Source of the DNA: Oscheius tipulae
Lineage: Eukaryota > Nematoda > Chromadorea > Rhabditida > Rhabditidae
Direction: 5' to 3'
Length of the DNA stretch: 64,000 nt
Assembly (NCBI GenBank): GCA_037178975.1
Contig: JASJZH010000001.1
Location: 8,416,501-8,480,500, forward strand
The position numbers were made by a program, and so were the translations under genes. Below are positions 10,697-22,581 of this stretch, one piece after another. The notes beneath the pieces are model-generated. The model was not told the origin of the DNA. It saw only the letters and a program-made list of their open reading frames with translations, and ran no database searches. Every line of letters begins with the position of its first letter. The stretch's first letter is position 1.

Positions 10697-13600
10697 CTAG
10701 GTAGACGGACTCACTGTGAAAACGCTAAAGAGCGAACCCTGCTTTTTCGGCTCTTTGTAGAAGAGACCCGACACGAAGTCCCAGATGTCTTTGAAGAAGC
10801 CCCGTCCTTCTACGTCCTTCTCGGCCGTGTACGCGAGCACGTAGCCTCTGAAAAAGAAAATACCTATAGTCTTTGTATCACAGAAAAAAAGCGAGTGAGC
10901 TTGGCCGCATAGTTCAGTCGGTTAGAGCACCGTTTACGGAATCATACAAGGCGGGTCGAATTTCAAAATGTCGGCAATGCTTTTTTGGCAACCATCGAAA
11001 TTCAAACTGACCCCTGTCTCGAATTCCTGTCACAGATAGACTGATAGGTCTGCTCGATGGTGACATTCTGACCAGGTAGTCGGATCATTTGCATCGAGAC
11101 CGACCCCCCTTCCAGCTTTCGAAGACTCTTGCCCGTCTGATTGTATCCATCGTAGAGGTTCAAGAGAAAACAGTTGGACTTGACGCCCAGAAAGGAGATA
11201 TTCACTAGGAGATGATGTCCATCGGGAACGTGAAAGCTGCTCCGACACTCGAGATGACAACTGTTTCCTTCCGGAAACTGCGGGCTATAGATCTCTCGCC
11301 ATGCTTCGCTGACAGCCACGAGGTCTTCTCGTCCGCAGGAGCAGTCTAATCAAAGTATCGACTCCTAAATCTCGAACTCTTACCTGTATTGTAGACCCAT
11401 TTGTAGCTGATTTCGTAGGACGATTCATTGATCCTGGGTATTGTGGTCTCCCCTCTCCGGTAGACTATTGTAACATTGCTGGCCGCCAGGACAGCCAGGG
11501 AAGAGCTACCCGTTTGGAACCTGTAAGCAATGGTCCAGTCAGTTTCAAAGTTAGAGAGAATGAGGGTTGCAAAATCCTTGGCCAGCCCAGACCAGAACTG
11601 ATAATTTCAGATAATCCAATTTTTATAAAAGTAAAGACGGGAGTGGGTGTTTTAGTGTTGATTCAGTCTATTTTAGTCGAAACAAGTGTAGAAAAAGACA
11701 TTTTCGCAGGTTGGACTCGAAGCTGAGTTGTCTGGTTCGAAGTGGCGACCCTTACCAATACACAAAGATAGTTAACTACAACTTTAGAAGGCTGTAGCTG
11801 GCTCGCTGGCTGTGATTGCAACCTTTGTTTTATATCCTCAATCTGCTCGAGGAGCTCTTCAAAATAACACCTAATATGGTACGATTTCGTTGACCTTGAG
11901 TTTTGGGATTTTGTACCGGGCCGTGGGACAGGCCTTGCAAGTTTTGGAAAAGGGCCGGCCTGGCCCGTTGGAGCGCTGGAGACAAGAAAAAAACCAAGAC
12001 TTACCCGGCATACTTGTCGTCCCAAGTGATCTTCAACAATTCCCTTTGTTTAAACTCTGCTGCCACTTCTATTTTCAAGTATTTCGGAGTGGTGAAGCCG
12101 CCTTGCGAAGAGACATTCCCTTCAATCTCACCTGGATACAGAACATTGTATCGGCACTGCATTTCTGGGCAGTTTGCCGGAAATGCAGCACGAATGAATC
12201 CACTTTCTCGCCGAATGGACGGAACGCGTGGACAGAGACATTCTAATTTATGGCTATTTGATGAGGAAAGTTCAACCGACCTTCCGGAACATTGATCGTG
12301 GTCATGGACAGATTAAATCCTTGGACATCTGTGGCGTTCTTTGAGACGCTACCAGTATAGGAGAGAGACAGTTCTCTGGCTTCGACGATGTATCGTTCCA
12401 CCTGGTCCGTCTGGGTGCCGACTGCGAGAAATCTGTCGTACAAGGCTCCTCTGAAATTTTCTTCAGTATTCTGGGGCAGATCAAGGGACCGAATTGAAAG
12501 AATGAGTAAAATTTTAAAGAGTTCCCAAAATCCGATATGGTACGGGATTGACTGGGCTCTTAATTTTACGAGGCAGTACGGGAGCGATCTACCTTGCCGG
12601 GCACTCCACTCTTTTCAAGCTATTTTCGGCTACAAGACATAATTCTCAGTGTCTGACATGTTCTGCAAAGTTGTAGTCCAGAACAAAACCTACAACTTTG
12701 TAGAGCATGGTAAACCTCAAAGATGCATCCTTGCACTCAAAAAACTCACATTATAGTCTCATTGTTCGTCGGGTAGACCATTATCAGATCGTCTCGATGC
12801 CGTCGGAAGTGCTGAACTGTTATCACGAAGGCATTGACATGGCCCAACGGGATGTCTTCTCGGACAAAATTATATACAGCGCTGGTTTTTTCACATGGCA
12901 TTCTCGGGAAGCCGGGAGAGGTCAGCATGACCTCCGTACCCACTCGAAGTGTCACGTTGCCCTCACGATTGCAAACTAAAGAAAATATGTCAGGCTCTGA
13001 ACATTTACTCACATTCCTTCTTCGGCATTACATAGGTAATGTTACAGAATGTCGGGCCTGGAATGCCCGTTCCACCTAAAATTCAAGTATGCAAGTTCAG
13101 TTTTAACCAACGTGGTGGTCTCCCAATGGCTGTGATGTCAATAGTCCTGATATTAAGGTGCTCGAAATTTCCAGTATCTGACGGTTTGCTGAAGTACAGT
13201 TACAGTAATTTTATAAAATTTTGGTTACAATTAATTTGATTACTTCGCTTTTTGGTTTGAGCGCGTTAGGCTATAAAATGTCGCAGATTATTACCGCTCA
13301 CCACCAATTTCCCGCCCCCTCCGTCTCGGCTGACCAAATTTCGACTCAGCGAGAAAGTACGGGCGAGATCATCCAAGGACATAAGGCGCAGCTTCAGAGC
13401 TTTTTTTTTCGGGCTGAGATGTGATATTTCAGATTTTCTATGTTGTACGAAGTTGTAGCATTTGATCTGCTCTACAAGTATGCAAAAAATCACTAAGCCT
13501 GAAAGTGTTCTCTTCAGCCTGGAAAATTAGATCGAAGTATTACAAGGTCATAAAATGAAAACTACCTCCAAGACTCGTTCTTTTCTCCCGGTTCGGCCCC

Positions 13601-14857
13601 CAAAACCTCGAGGTCAGATCCTGGCTCACAGTTGACACGAAAATCCGTTCGATTTGCGGTCGTCAGCCGAAAAGTACACCCGTTCGCATCCCATTGGTCC
13701 GTGGAAATCGTCTTCGGCTCGGTAGTCACTTCGAGAAATGGATTTGGGCAGGGATTTTTCTCTATTCGTTCGTCTAAGCATTTCATATTCTCCGATAAAA
13801 AAAGAGTCAAACTACCTAACTGTCTCCAAAAGTCCAGCCTGGTAGATATTTTCGAGCAGTTGTCCAGCCGGAACTCAATGGCCAGTCCGACGTTGATAGG
13901 GACTGCATAGACTTTATGCTGGTCTCGTGTAAGACTACAAATCATGTTCTTGAGAAAATGCGTCTCTCACTCTGTAACATAGATCTTTTCCTTATCTGCT
14001 CCGGTGTATTTCAAGTAGTAGAGATCCATTTGGAAGCAGAGTTTTTTCGCCACGGACAGTTCTCGGTAGACGACCAGCGGCAGCCTCGGGTGAGGCGCGA
14101 TCTCATAGGAACAGGAGATAGTGCAGCTTAAATCGAAATTTAAAGCGGTACTATTTCGCGCCAAATTTCGTTTTTTTTAAAGGGATCTTCCTGGCGGAGC
14201 TTTTAGCTGTAGGAAGAAGAGATACGCGCGATACTTTCAACTACAGTCAAAAGTTTAAAACACGCTATATAAAAATGTAGCTAATGGTGACAGAAATCTA
14301 ACGTGGGACTCATGAGACTGTTTTTAAAGTTTAAAAACGGTCATGTGAACCGCACGTCTTAAAATATATTTGAAGCTGGTACAAGGCAAAATCAATACGT
14401 GATACACCAATACCCCAAGAATTGCGAATTGACAAAAAATTTTCAGTCTTGGGAATCACAAAGTTTAATACGTTCTGGCCGGGGCCTGTTCCGAACTCTC
14501 TAGTTTTCGAATCTGCCCGCCGTGTTCGGCCGTTAGGGTCACGAACGGCGCCCCCTTTAAATAAACGTTCGAATGCCGCGGGAAAATTTGAATGGCTGGT
14601 AGTTGAAACAAGCTCCTGAATTAGTTTTTTAAGCTTGGGATGCTGTCACGATCTTCTGCTTCGTCATAAATTGACAGTGTTGTGTTGGGCAACCAAATGC
14701 CTACTGACCTCTGATTGAACCACACAGTGCCCATAGAGATGGTGAGCGTTTCTGGCGGGAAGAACAGTCTCCCACAGTTGCACCCTCCATTCTGGAAGTA
14801 GCCCAAGATGAGCTGGGGTAGGAGCAGGACGAGGAGAGCCGACAGTCCCCTGTCCAT
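10697..14857 (-). CDS. Secreted CUB-domain protein
   Basis: The start at 14855-14857 gives a clear signal peptide (LSALLVLLLPQLILG) and lies 12 nt after a 'ctgtttcag' acceptor that could take a spliced leader. Downstream exons encode Cys- and Asn-glycosylation-rich extracellular sequence. One block at 12746-13012 has CUB-like features (CNREGNVTL, TSPGFPRMPCEK, a YNF strand). Another at 11002-11319 has IYSPQFPEGNSC and LYDGYNQTG. An exon near 13562-13945 is also Cys-rich. The last exon ends at 10697-10699 with a stop after a charged tail. I expect two or more CUB or CUB-like domains in an extracellular protein of unknown partner. Introns carry repeats and a tRNA-like relic. The exact exon chain is not resolved everywhere. 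Confidence 0.6.
10903..10978 (+). other. tRNA-like relic
   Basis: The sequence has an A-box-like TAGTTCAGTCGGTTAGAGC, a B-box-like GGGTCGAATTTC and rough acceptor-end complementarity (ggccgca with tgtcggc). The anticodon arm does not pair properly, so I read it as a degenerate tRNA or tRNA-derived element inside a CUB-gene intron. Confidence 0.4.
12655..12713. repeat. Short inverted pair of the CAAAGTTGTAG motif
   Basis: CATGTTCTGCAAAGTTGTAG is followed after about 17 nt by CTACAACTTTGTAGAGCATGG, an imperfect hairpin in a CUB-gene intron. It belongs to the same family as the motif at 9384-9660. Confidence 0.7.
13266..13500. repeat. Second intronic copy of the CAAAGTTGTAG/ACGGGCGAGA repeat
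   Basis: It shares 'tacgggcgaga', a 'tttcgggc' block and 'atgttgtacgaagttgtagca' in the same order as the 9384-9660 element. It lies in a CUB-gene intron. Confidence 0.5.
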
Positions 14858-16255
14858 AGTTCCAATAAACTGAAACAGAATGAGGAGTGTTCCAAACAGA
14901 GAGCGCAGAGAGGTGAAAAAAGGACTGGGAGGCTGTATACAGAGAGGAGGGACGTGGAGAGAGGAGATCGATGTGTCTAGACAGACCCGACCGAGGGGCC
15001 CCTCTAATGTTCCTGAAATGAAACGGGTGCCGTCTCATCAATAATGGAGCTATCGCTTCCAGATGCAAAGAGTCATCGCTCTGCCATGGATTATTCTCCC
15101 GAAAAAAACAACTGCGGGGGGAGGACATCGACCAACTTTTTGCCCTTTCCAGCTCATTCCCATTGCAAATTGAAGACGGCTGGCCCGGGCTTCGAGCTTT
15201 CTCGAGGACAGGGATAGACGAAATCTTTTCAAGACAGTCATGTAAGTTCATGCATGTGAGAACTCTTCTCTTCCCGTCAGAATATGTCTCCATTATTTAG
15301 GCAAAAAGAGATCAGTGCATTGAGAGGCGGTGCCACCACGTGTGAACGGGGTAACGCGGCAAGAAAATTTGAACACCAGGGGGTTGTCCGACCAGTTTCT
15401 TAGAACTTTTAGCTTTTACAGCCTTTTTGAGTCAAGTCACAAAAGTTCACAAAATTGCTTTGTTTGTTATACACTGTTTCCAATTAATGCAAACACGACA
15501 GCTATTTCTCATTTGTGCGACAATAGTTACTAACTATTCTAGGGCAGAGTTTGGCCCTGGGTCAATTAAATGCACTTAGAAAACCGAGAAAATGAGTGGG
15601 AAGTACCGCAAAATGCAAATCAAGCTTATTCAGAGAAGTTCGTTGCGGGACCCGATTTGAAAAGGCATTCTGTTGTCTCGTAGTGGAACTGTCCTAAAAA
15701 CAGGCCGACATATAACAATGTGAAATTTCTTTCGTGGTAGGTAGCAAAAGAGCGGTGAGGAATTGGACCAACTGCAAAGTTTCCAAAAATGTATAAACGT
15801 GAATCCCAAAAAACAAACCGAACAAAAAATTGACTGTTAGAGCGGAAAACTCACAAATTCCCAGTGAGACCACACACAGCGAGCGGACGAAGCACGGTAT
15901 ATATGAGGACGTACTATGAATGAACTTGACTACGAGTACAAAATGCTTTTCACAAACCGCGGAAATATAAAAACAAAATGTTTTCAGAGACCCGCCGGTG
16001 CATTCTCCCGATCGGGGTGGTCTAGCTTTGCAAAAGTGACGACAACATGGCTGAGTATCCGACGATAGCACTGTTCTCTTGGAGGAGCCTTGTTTATCGG
16101 TGAATGTTTCGGTACTATGGTTTGGTGTCAGGAGAAAGATTTTACTAGGAAAGGCACAAACTGTTTGAGCAATGCTGTATCAAGAAATTAATAAAAGGTA
16201 AGCACCGAAACACGGGATCAATATTATTTGGATGGATTTGGAACTACACGTACTA
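14858..16255. other. Intergenic, one dispersed repeat
   Basis: No coding region could be supported, although some minus-strand frames are open around 15050-15290. Bases 15541-15665 are a diverged copy of the element in the MEK intron, sharing 'gccctgggtcaattaa', 'cttagaaaaccgag', 'tgcaaatcaagcttatt' and 'gcgggacccg'. Confidence 0.6.
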
Positions 16256-17643
16256 CTAAGGGATAAGGTTGAATCGCTCGCAGGCAGCCAGAAATAACTG
16301 TCTATCACTCATCTTCATGTGAATTTCATTTCTCTGCAGACTGCTCAGTCGACTTTTCAGATATCTGGCCCTGACCTTCATCAATTCCTGAAAAGAGCAT
16401 AATCTATTTCTAATAGCCATGATTACCTCGTAAGAAGCAGTCGCCATGATCTCCTCGAATGGAGTATCAACCAATCGAAATCCAGCCTAGATTCTTTGTG
16501 GAAAAAATTAAAAAAACAAATACCGTCAGAATATCTGTCTTCTTAGGGTTGGAGACTCTCTTTGCCGCCTTCTTCTGAAAAGATTACCGTAATCAGTTGA
16601 ACGGCGCAATGCGCGGTTGCCTTATGACGCAACTTTTCGGGCCCAAATGGCCATCTTCCAGCTCAGAAAGATGTCAAAGAATTATAAGACATCAAATTAC
16701 CATCATGGGTTGGGGAAACTACCGTATACCGGAAAGTCGAAATTTTTTTTCTTTTCGAAACTACACTGGAAACAAGAAGTTTTGAATTCTGCGTCTAGCT
16801 TTAATTTTTCGCCTTTGCATTAACTATCGTCTTTTAATCTCAGATTGTTCGAGCAGTAACCAGCGGACAGCTGGTGTCAGTCGAAAACTTATTGTAGCCA
16901 GGTTTACAACTGTCTCCCTTGAGACTGGCATAGCTTGAGTCGAAAGTTATCGCATGTCTCTGCAAGTTGTCAGATTTACAGCCCGCAAAATATTTTATCA
17001 GGATTTAGACTCACCGACTTCCTAACCGGTTTGAGAAGAACTTCTACACTGAATGGAAGTAGTTTCTGAAACAAGTCAAATTCAAAGAGCAGACCGCAAC
17101 GGCTTACCTTTTTTCTGAGAGTCTTGACAGTGTTCGGGGTATCTGTAAGCCTAGAGTTGGCACAGATCAGATTCTCATCCGCCAGAACAGGAATTTTTAC
17201 GGTTCTGGTGACTGTGATGACTCTGGTACGGGCATAGACGCTCCTTACATTGCGGCGAGGACGGGAAAGAAGATATTGGGCAGGAAGAGGCTCCTCAGGA
17301 GAGTCCGACAGCAGCTTACTAACCGCGTTGATCCCATCTTGACTCATGTCACGTGACTCGAGATCATCCAGCTTTGCAGGAATCGCCAGTCGAATCTTAG
17401 GACAAGACAGTCGCGTGTTGGCCTGAATCAAGGCGAGTAAAAACGGAACGCTCTCTGAATCACCTGACCCGCCATGGGAGTCTCGGCGAGTGAAAAGATG
17501 TTCTGAACAAAGATGGGAATCGGAAAAGAAAGTAAGAATCTTACCAGATACTCTTGCTCTTTTTCCAGATGAGATAGCTCTCTTGTAATTTTCAGTGACT
17601 CCAATCTGACTGGCTGGAGGTCATAATAAATTGGAAATGGCAT
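16256..17643 (-). CDS. Unidentified protein with short basic and acidic segments
   Basis: The start at 17641-17643 (MPFPIYYDLQPVRLESL) lies 24 nt after a 'tcttttcag' acceptor. Joined exons with 42-nt introns give NIFSLAETPMAGQ, a long central exon (about 17109-17402) rich in charged residues with a basic RSVYARTRVITVTRTVK run and a LTDTPNTVKTLRKK end, then LLPFSVEVLLKPVRK. After a longer intron come RLVDTPFEEIMATASYE and a C-terminal exon with ARYLKSRLSSLQRN, ending at 16256. The first exon (ITRELSHLEKEQEYL) could be a helix or coiled coil. The overall length is about 270 residues. I do not recognise the family; a chromosomal-passenger-like or nuclear adaptor is only a guess. Confidence 0.55.
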
Positions 17644-18996
17644 GGTTTGAAGAAGAGGCTCTTAACTGAAAAGATAGTCAAAGGACATTACAGCAGGTGC
17701 AAGAGGCAAAAAACTGACCAGGCTATATGTTAGTCAGTTGCAAAAGCCTTGGTAAACAGCTTGAAATTGTCCAGGACAAAAAAAGGGGTGGGACAGTCGG
17801 TATCCCACGAGGTTTCGTATGATGGACACATGCGCAAAGAGAAGAATCCCATGGCTACTTACTCAGTTTTACTATCTGCCTGGGATCAAATATGGTTAAG
17901 ATCTATAGAACTCTCCTATCGGGCTTGAAAAGCGCCTGATTCGTGGTCCAGTTGAGCGCATTTTCTTTATCCTTTTCGTGTTGGTGTTTTTTATTAAATT
18001 AACGATTCGGCATGCAATAAACATTTTTTAATTTGTAGGTAAAAGGTAAATAATAGGATAAAAATGGCGGTGTATGAGCTCTAACATCCCTTCCCATATA
18101 TTTGTTAGGAATAGTTCTTTTTCAGAACAAAGAGGGCAGAAATAAGTTGTTGCTGTAAAAAAATCTTCTTGCAATCAGTCGAACAGAGAGCATTGAAGAA
18201 AAGGCGAGCGTTGCTCTACCTGAAGTTGAACTAGTTTTAGGATGCATTCATAAATTTTACCATTTTTCGAGACATCTTTTGAGTGAAAGAAAAGATCATG
18301 AAGACTCCGCTATCGTGAATTTCAGACTACCATCGGGAATGTTGAGCCCTTCGGAACGAGGCACAATTGGACCTATGTCGTCAACCGTTTTTTGGAATCT
18401 CAACTTTCAGCGTGTAAGGTCATCTTGTGAAAGATACAGCTGCAGAGATTCCTTGTTAAAAACGGTTCATATTAATGGGTCTAAAGTCTTACGAATAGGA
18501 ACTTGGGATCTGGAAAAGTAGTAGCAGGGAGAGGAGGAGCCGTGGCGATGGTTTCTCCAACAATCCGAAAACCATATGCAGGAGGAGGAGAGCTTGGTCG
18601 TTGAACAGGATTCAAAAAGGAACCGAGAACAACATGTGCTCCTTGTGCCACCAATTGAACTTTAAAGGGACAGTTCTTTTATGGGTCAGCACAAACACAT
18701 AACAGGCAAACTGCGCTTTTTTAAATTTATTGTTAGAAAAGGAAGTTAGAAATTCTTGAATTCAAGTTTTTTTTTCTTGCATTTTTTGATGGTTTACACT
18801 CATTTTTTCGGTCTCTAAGGGTCTGTCAGCAACAAAGATCAGTCTAGTGCAATATGTTTAAGGTATGTCTAAAAAGAAACTTCGAAAACCTCCGTTGTTG
18901 AATAGTGTCGGCTAGTTGGTTAACATGCTTTAATTAGATAGGAACAAAAGGTATCGTGGCACTGTACGAGCGTCTGACTGGATCTCTTTTGAAATC
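17644..18996. other. Intergenic with one coding-like minus-strand stretch
   Basis: Most of this holds no supportable gene. RC 18660-18490 reads as an open, proline-rich stretch (QLVAQGAHVVLGSFLNPVQR, then SPPPAYGFRIVGET) which looks more coding than its surroundings and may be an exon of an unplaced gene. Bases 18916-18990 resemble the 3' end of the lectin-like gene (gttaacatg..ggataggaacaaa..tggcactgta.g.acgtctga), a third partial copy of that tail. Confidence 0.4.
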
Positions 18997-21721
18997 CTAA
19001 TAGTCGAGAGCTGTACATTCCAGCATCGGCGACTCGTTGATAGCCTAAAATAATGAGTTCCGATGATTGCAAAACTTACATCTTTTCGATCAATTTTTGA
19101 ATGAAAGTATATCAACAGGAAGCGTTCTCTAGATTCGCGACGACCGTGTGACCATTTGGGAAAATTCAGTATCTTAAAATGATCCAACACTTCGTCATCG
19201 TCCATGGTGTCAGGGATTTCGACTCTCAAATGGTAAGACCCTCTTTCGAGTGTCGTGGCCGCAGAGGATACAGGCTGGAAAAGTCGCTTATTACAAAGAA
19301 GTAAACTAAGTTTACAGATGAACGCTGTTCAAGTTCTGAAGCTGGCAAAACCGGGAGATGGGCGTCTTCCACCGGCGGAGCTGTATAATCTGGAGGAGGA
19401 CGCTGAACAGCTACGACAGACGAGTAACGAGGTGGAGCTTCTAGAGGAGGTGCCGAGGGCGTCTATAAAACTGTTTCGTTGAAAACATTTATTGCACAGT
19501 TTTACCTGCAATGTACGCTCCGTATCTAGATTTATTTGAGTAAAGTCCTGCTCCAATGGCCTTGGCGATGCTAGAACTACTGTCTGGTCTGAGGATCCAA
19601 GCACTTGCTGCCGGATCTCCGAGTTTTCTGTACGCACACTGTTTAAAGACGAGCAACTTCCACTATTATGAAGCGCAAAGTCAAAGTTAGGCCCATTATT
19701 AAAGTTGTGCGTCCGCTCCTTTATATCTATAAAGACAGAGAAGTGAAATTTTTCACCCAAAGTCTTACGGGGAACCACAATTTTTGCTGGGCGAGAGTGA
19801 CCCAGATAGAGCGATTCGGAAAATTGTAGTGCCTTAATATTTCCTCATTGAGCATCCATATATGACTCACTCTATCGCGAAGCTCTGGACTTGCGAAATT
19901 CATCCATATCGTGCCGTCTCGTCCCCTTTTACCTCGCACTGACCCAATCTTATCATTTGGACACAGTTTGGTTTCGATATCACTGAGAGGCACTCCTGGA
20001 CCAACATTTTCGACAATGACACTGTAACCAGTTCTTTTTTTCTGAACATTACTAATGCAGAGAATAAATACGCTCTGACCGGATCGTATTCTTCATATCT
20101 ACAAAGAATTATTGGAGCCGGCCACTTGTGAACGTTCCAGCCATCAAAGCTTTCGGCCTCAAATAGTTATTAGGGAAAAGATTGGCACATACCATGCTAG
20201 CGCCCTTAGATGTGCCAAATACGATACTGCCTGTCTTCAAAAAATTATCTTCGTCTCTGATATACACGTAACCAATGGGACCGAATAGTTTAAACAGGGC
20301 TCGTAGGTCATCTTGCGTTGTTCCCGGCCGCATATTTCCAATATACATTTTACAGCGCTGTGAAAAAAGGGGACTGTTTCGAGCATCGGGGAAGTCAACA
20401 ACAGTCCTAGTACAATTCGGAAAGCAATTGAATCCGTCCTTCATAAACTGAATTGGCATGGTAATTTATTTTTAAAATGGCAACCGACCTTCTGCCTAGC
20501 ATCCTCAGACTTGAATTCAATATGAACAGTTAGTTCGGCATTACTCTTCACTTGGTATCTTAAAGTATCTTCGTAAAAGTCGGTCTTATGGTTAAGTCGA
20601 AGATCTTCTATTATTTTTTCTTTTGGGATCAAATCTTCAAGGTCAGCACGAACACGGTGCTGGTGATTCATTGTGTATCTGATACGGATAGTATAGCCAT
20701 CCATCGAGGCCTCATCGAATTTTTGAAGAGCCTGAAGATGCATCAGTGAAATGAATATATCATCTTAAATATTATTAAAAAAGCGACCCGCGAGACCCAA
20801 AAGAAGGGAGATTTGGACTCTACAAATATCGGACAATAGAAGACAGTGCAAAAACAGGGCAGTAGAATTCTGAAGGCAAAACGGGAAAGCTTAAACCGCG
20901 TCTGATTTCATCATTGCGCGAAAGAGTAGTGCGTGTTACGTCCTCTGAAAACGCAAACAATAAGTCGAATTGTGCGATAACCAGTAGCGGTAATATGTCA
21001 AATAGAATATTTAGTAAGCAATGATCAATAAATATTCTTGAATATTTATTGATCATTGCTTACTAGTAGCAAAAAAATGCTTTACAATTATTTTTCATAC
21101 TGTAGGAGCGCTTTTTCGTGCTGACGCGCAAATTTCCTATTACGCGCGGACTTTCTTATGAGTTACATGAGCTCAGTTGCACGTTTTGACATATCTGAAC
21201 GCTCAAAACACTATTTTAACATATTCTGCAACCAACCTGGGTTACGAATATCGGGAGAGATTAACGTTTTTGAAAAACAATTTATATTTAAAATTTTTAT
21301 TTTTTAACCCCAAACTTCTTTTTAGGCTATTCTAGACGGTTAAAACTATGAGACGAAGTTTGGGAGCAAATGGACCGGAACCGAGAAATGGCGATTTTAA
21401 GTTCTTAAGCGCGTGCACGCTGAATGAAACCACCGTGTAGCGCTACGCGCAATTACTCTCTCAACACACTATCAAGTTCTGTTCATTGAGGTATTTAATA
21501 CATACCTTTTCTGCTGATTCGGTACTCTCGAACGTAATTCCTCCATATGCTCTTGGCTTGCCATTGAAGTCATTGTAATATTTGACATACGACGATAATA
21601 TTTTCCCACAGAGGGAAAAATACAGCTCTAGTGACTTATCATCCACTGAAGGCGGCAAATTTCCAACAAAGATTGAATTCACTAAAGAGTTGTTATAATA
21701 GATTAATCAAGTGAACTCACT
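18997..21721 (-). CDS. Protein with several RNA-recognition motifs
   Basis: RRM1 spans two exons: SIFVGNLPPSVDDKSLELYF (RNP2 IFVGNL), then GKPRAYGGITFE as RNP1, joined across a 780-nt intron to ALQKFDEASMDGYTIRIRY. RRM-like domain 2 follows (ADLEDLIPKEKI to TVVDFPDARNSP). RRM3 has CKMYIGNMRPGTTQDDLRAL and GSIVFG. A fourth has YSVIVENVGPGVPL and TIWMNFASPELRD. A serine-rich linker leads to a last domain with VEIPDTMDDDEVLDHF and RFLLIYFHSK, ending at 18997-18999. This is a nuclear or cytoplasmic RNA binder; I cannot assign an orthologue. The start codon appears to be split by a 39-nt intron (A at 21721, TG at 21681-21680), with an in-frame stop just upstream. The long intron carries a perfect palindrome. 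Confidence 0.7.
21012..21065. repeat. Perfect 26-bp-arm palindrome in an RRM-gene intron
   Basis: Arms 21012-21037 (TAGTAAGCAATGATCAATAA followed by ATATTC) and 21040-21065 are exact reverse complements with a 2-nt spacer. It could be a cruciform, an RNA hairpin or the remnant of a TIR element. No coding content. Confidence 0.9.
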
Positions 21722-22165
21722 TCTTTTCTATTCTTCCGGCAGAGCTCTGGTGAAGAGGGAGAAGTGGAGCTCGGCGATTGACATGCTCTTTTTAAGCGGT
21801 CCTGTTATCAGTGTCTGGTTCAAAAAAAAGTCTCACCGGGACTTTTTGAAATATTTTATAGGCAGAATCGTCATCTACTTCCATTTGCACTTACACTAAG
21901 AAACATGCATTAATACAAAGGAAGCAAGCTTTAATTTGTTTTAAAAACTCACCGCTCTGTCGAACTTTCGTTACTATTACTTCTTTAGGGCCCCATTTTT
22001 TTCTGTAACATTTTTTCGAAATCGACTCTGAATCTTCTAAAGACTGATTAGGCACTCACAGTGAGAAAATTCCCGTAAAGGAAGGGGAAGACATAAGCTG
22101 TGGGAAAGTATTTACTATGTAGCGGCACTAAATGGGAGGAAATGAATCTAGACTTTTGCTTCTAA

Positions 22166-22396
22166 CAAGAGAAGCCTCCCAACTTAAGTTTAAATTTTCG
22201 CCAAATGTTGTTTGTACAATTGATTGGTGCTTTTCTAGGCTTTTCATGCAAAAAAAAGTATCATAAAAACTAAAGAAAACGAAAAAGGAGCAAAAGACAA
22301 AAACCAAAATGAGAAATAGGGAATGGATCTGAACCCACGACCAATTTATCATGGGTCCGCTGCGCTCGTCCAACTTAAGTTGGGAGGCTTCTCTTG
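22166..22396. mobile_element. MITE-like element with 25-bp terminal inverted repeats
   Basis: Arms 22166-22190 and 22372-22396 are exact inverted repeats (CAAGAGAAGCCTCCCAACTT followed by AAGTT). The 231-bp element has no ORF. Near its right end, read on the minus strand, there is a tRNA-like stretch (GACGAGCGCAGCGG ... CGTGGGTTCAGATCC), so it may be tRNA-derived. Confidence 0.7.
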
Positions 22397-22581
22397 TGGG
22401 TGAATCATTCTGACGATATCACAATAATTGCTGTAGATAGTGCCTGAAGATTATTTAGAGCCGATTCCCTCAAAGAGACTCAAGAGAAAACATTCGAACA
22501 TCCTGTTAAACTGTGTCGACAACTTGGTTAACATGTTCGGTAATAGTTCGGCAGAAATGTTCATTGTTGGATAGAAACAAA

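Noticed and set aside
22166-22396. Rho-independent style terminator or prokaryotic feature
   Set aside because: The inverted ends are 180 nt apart and the window is eukaryotic; a TIR element is the better reading.
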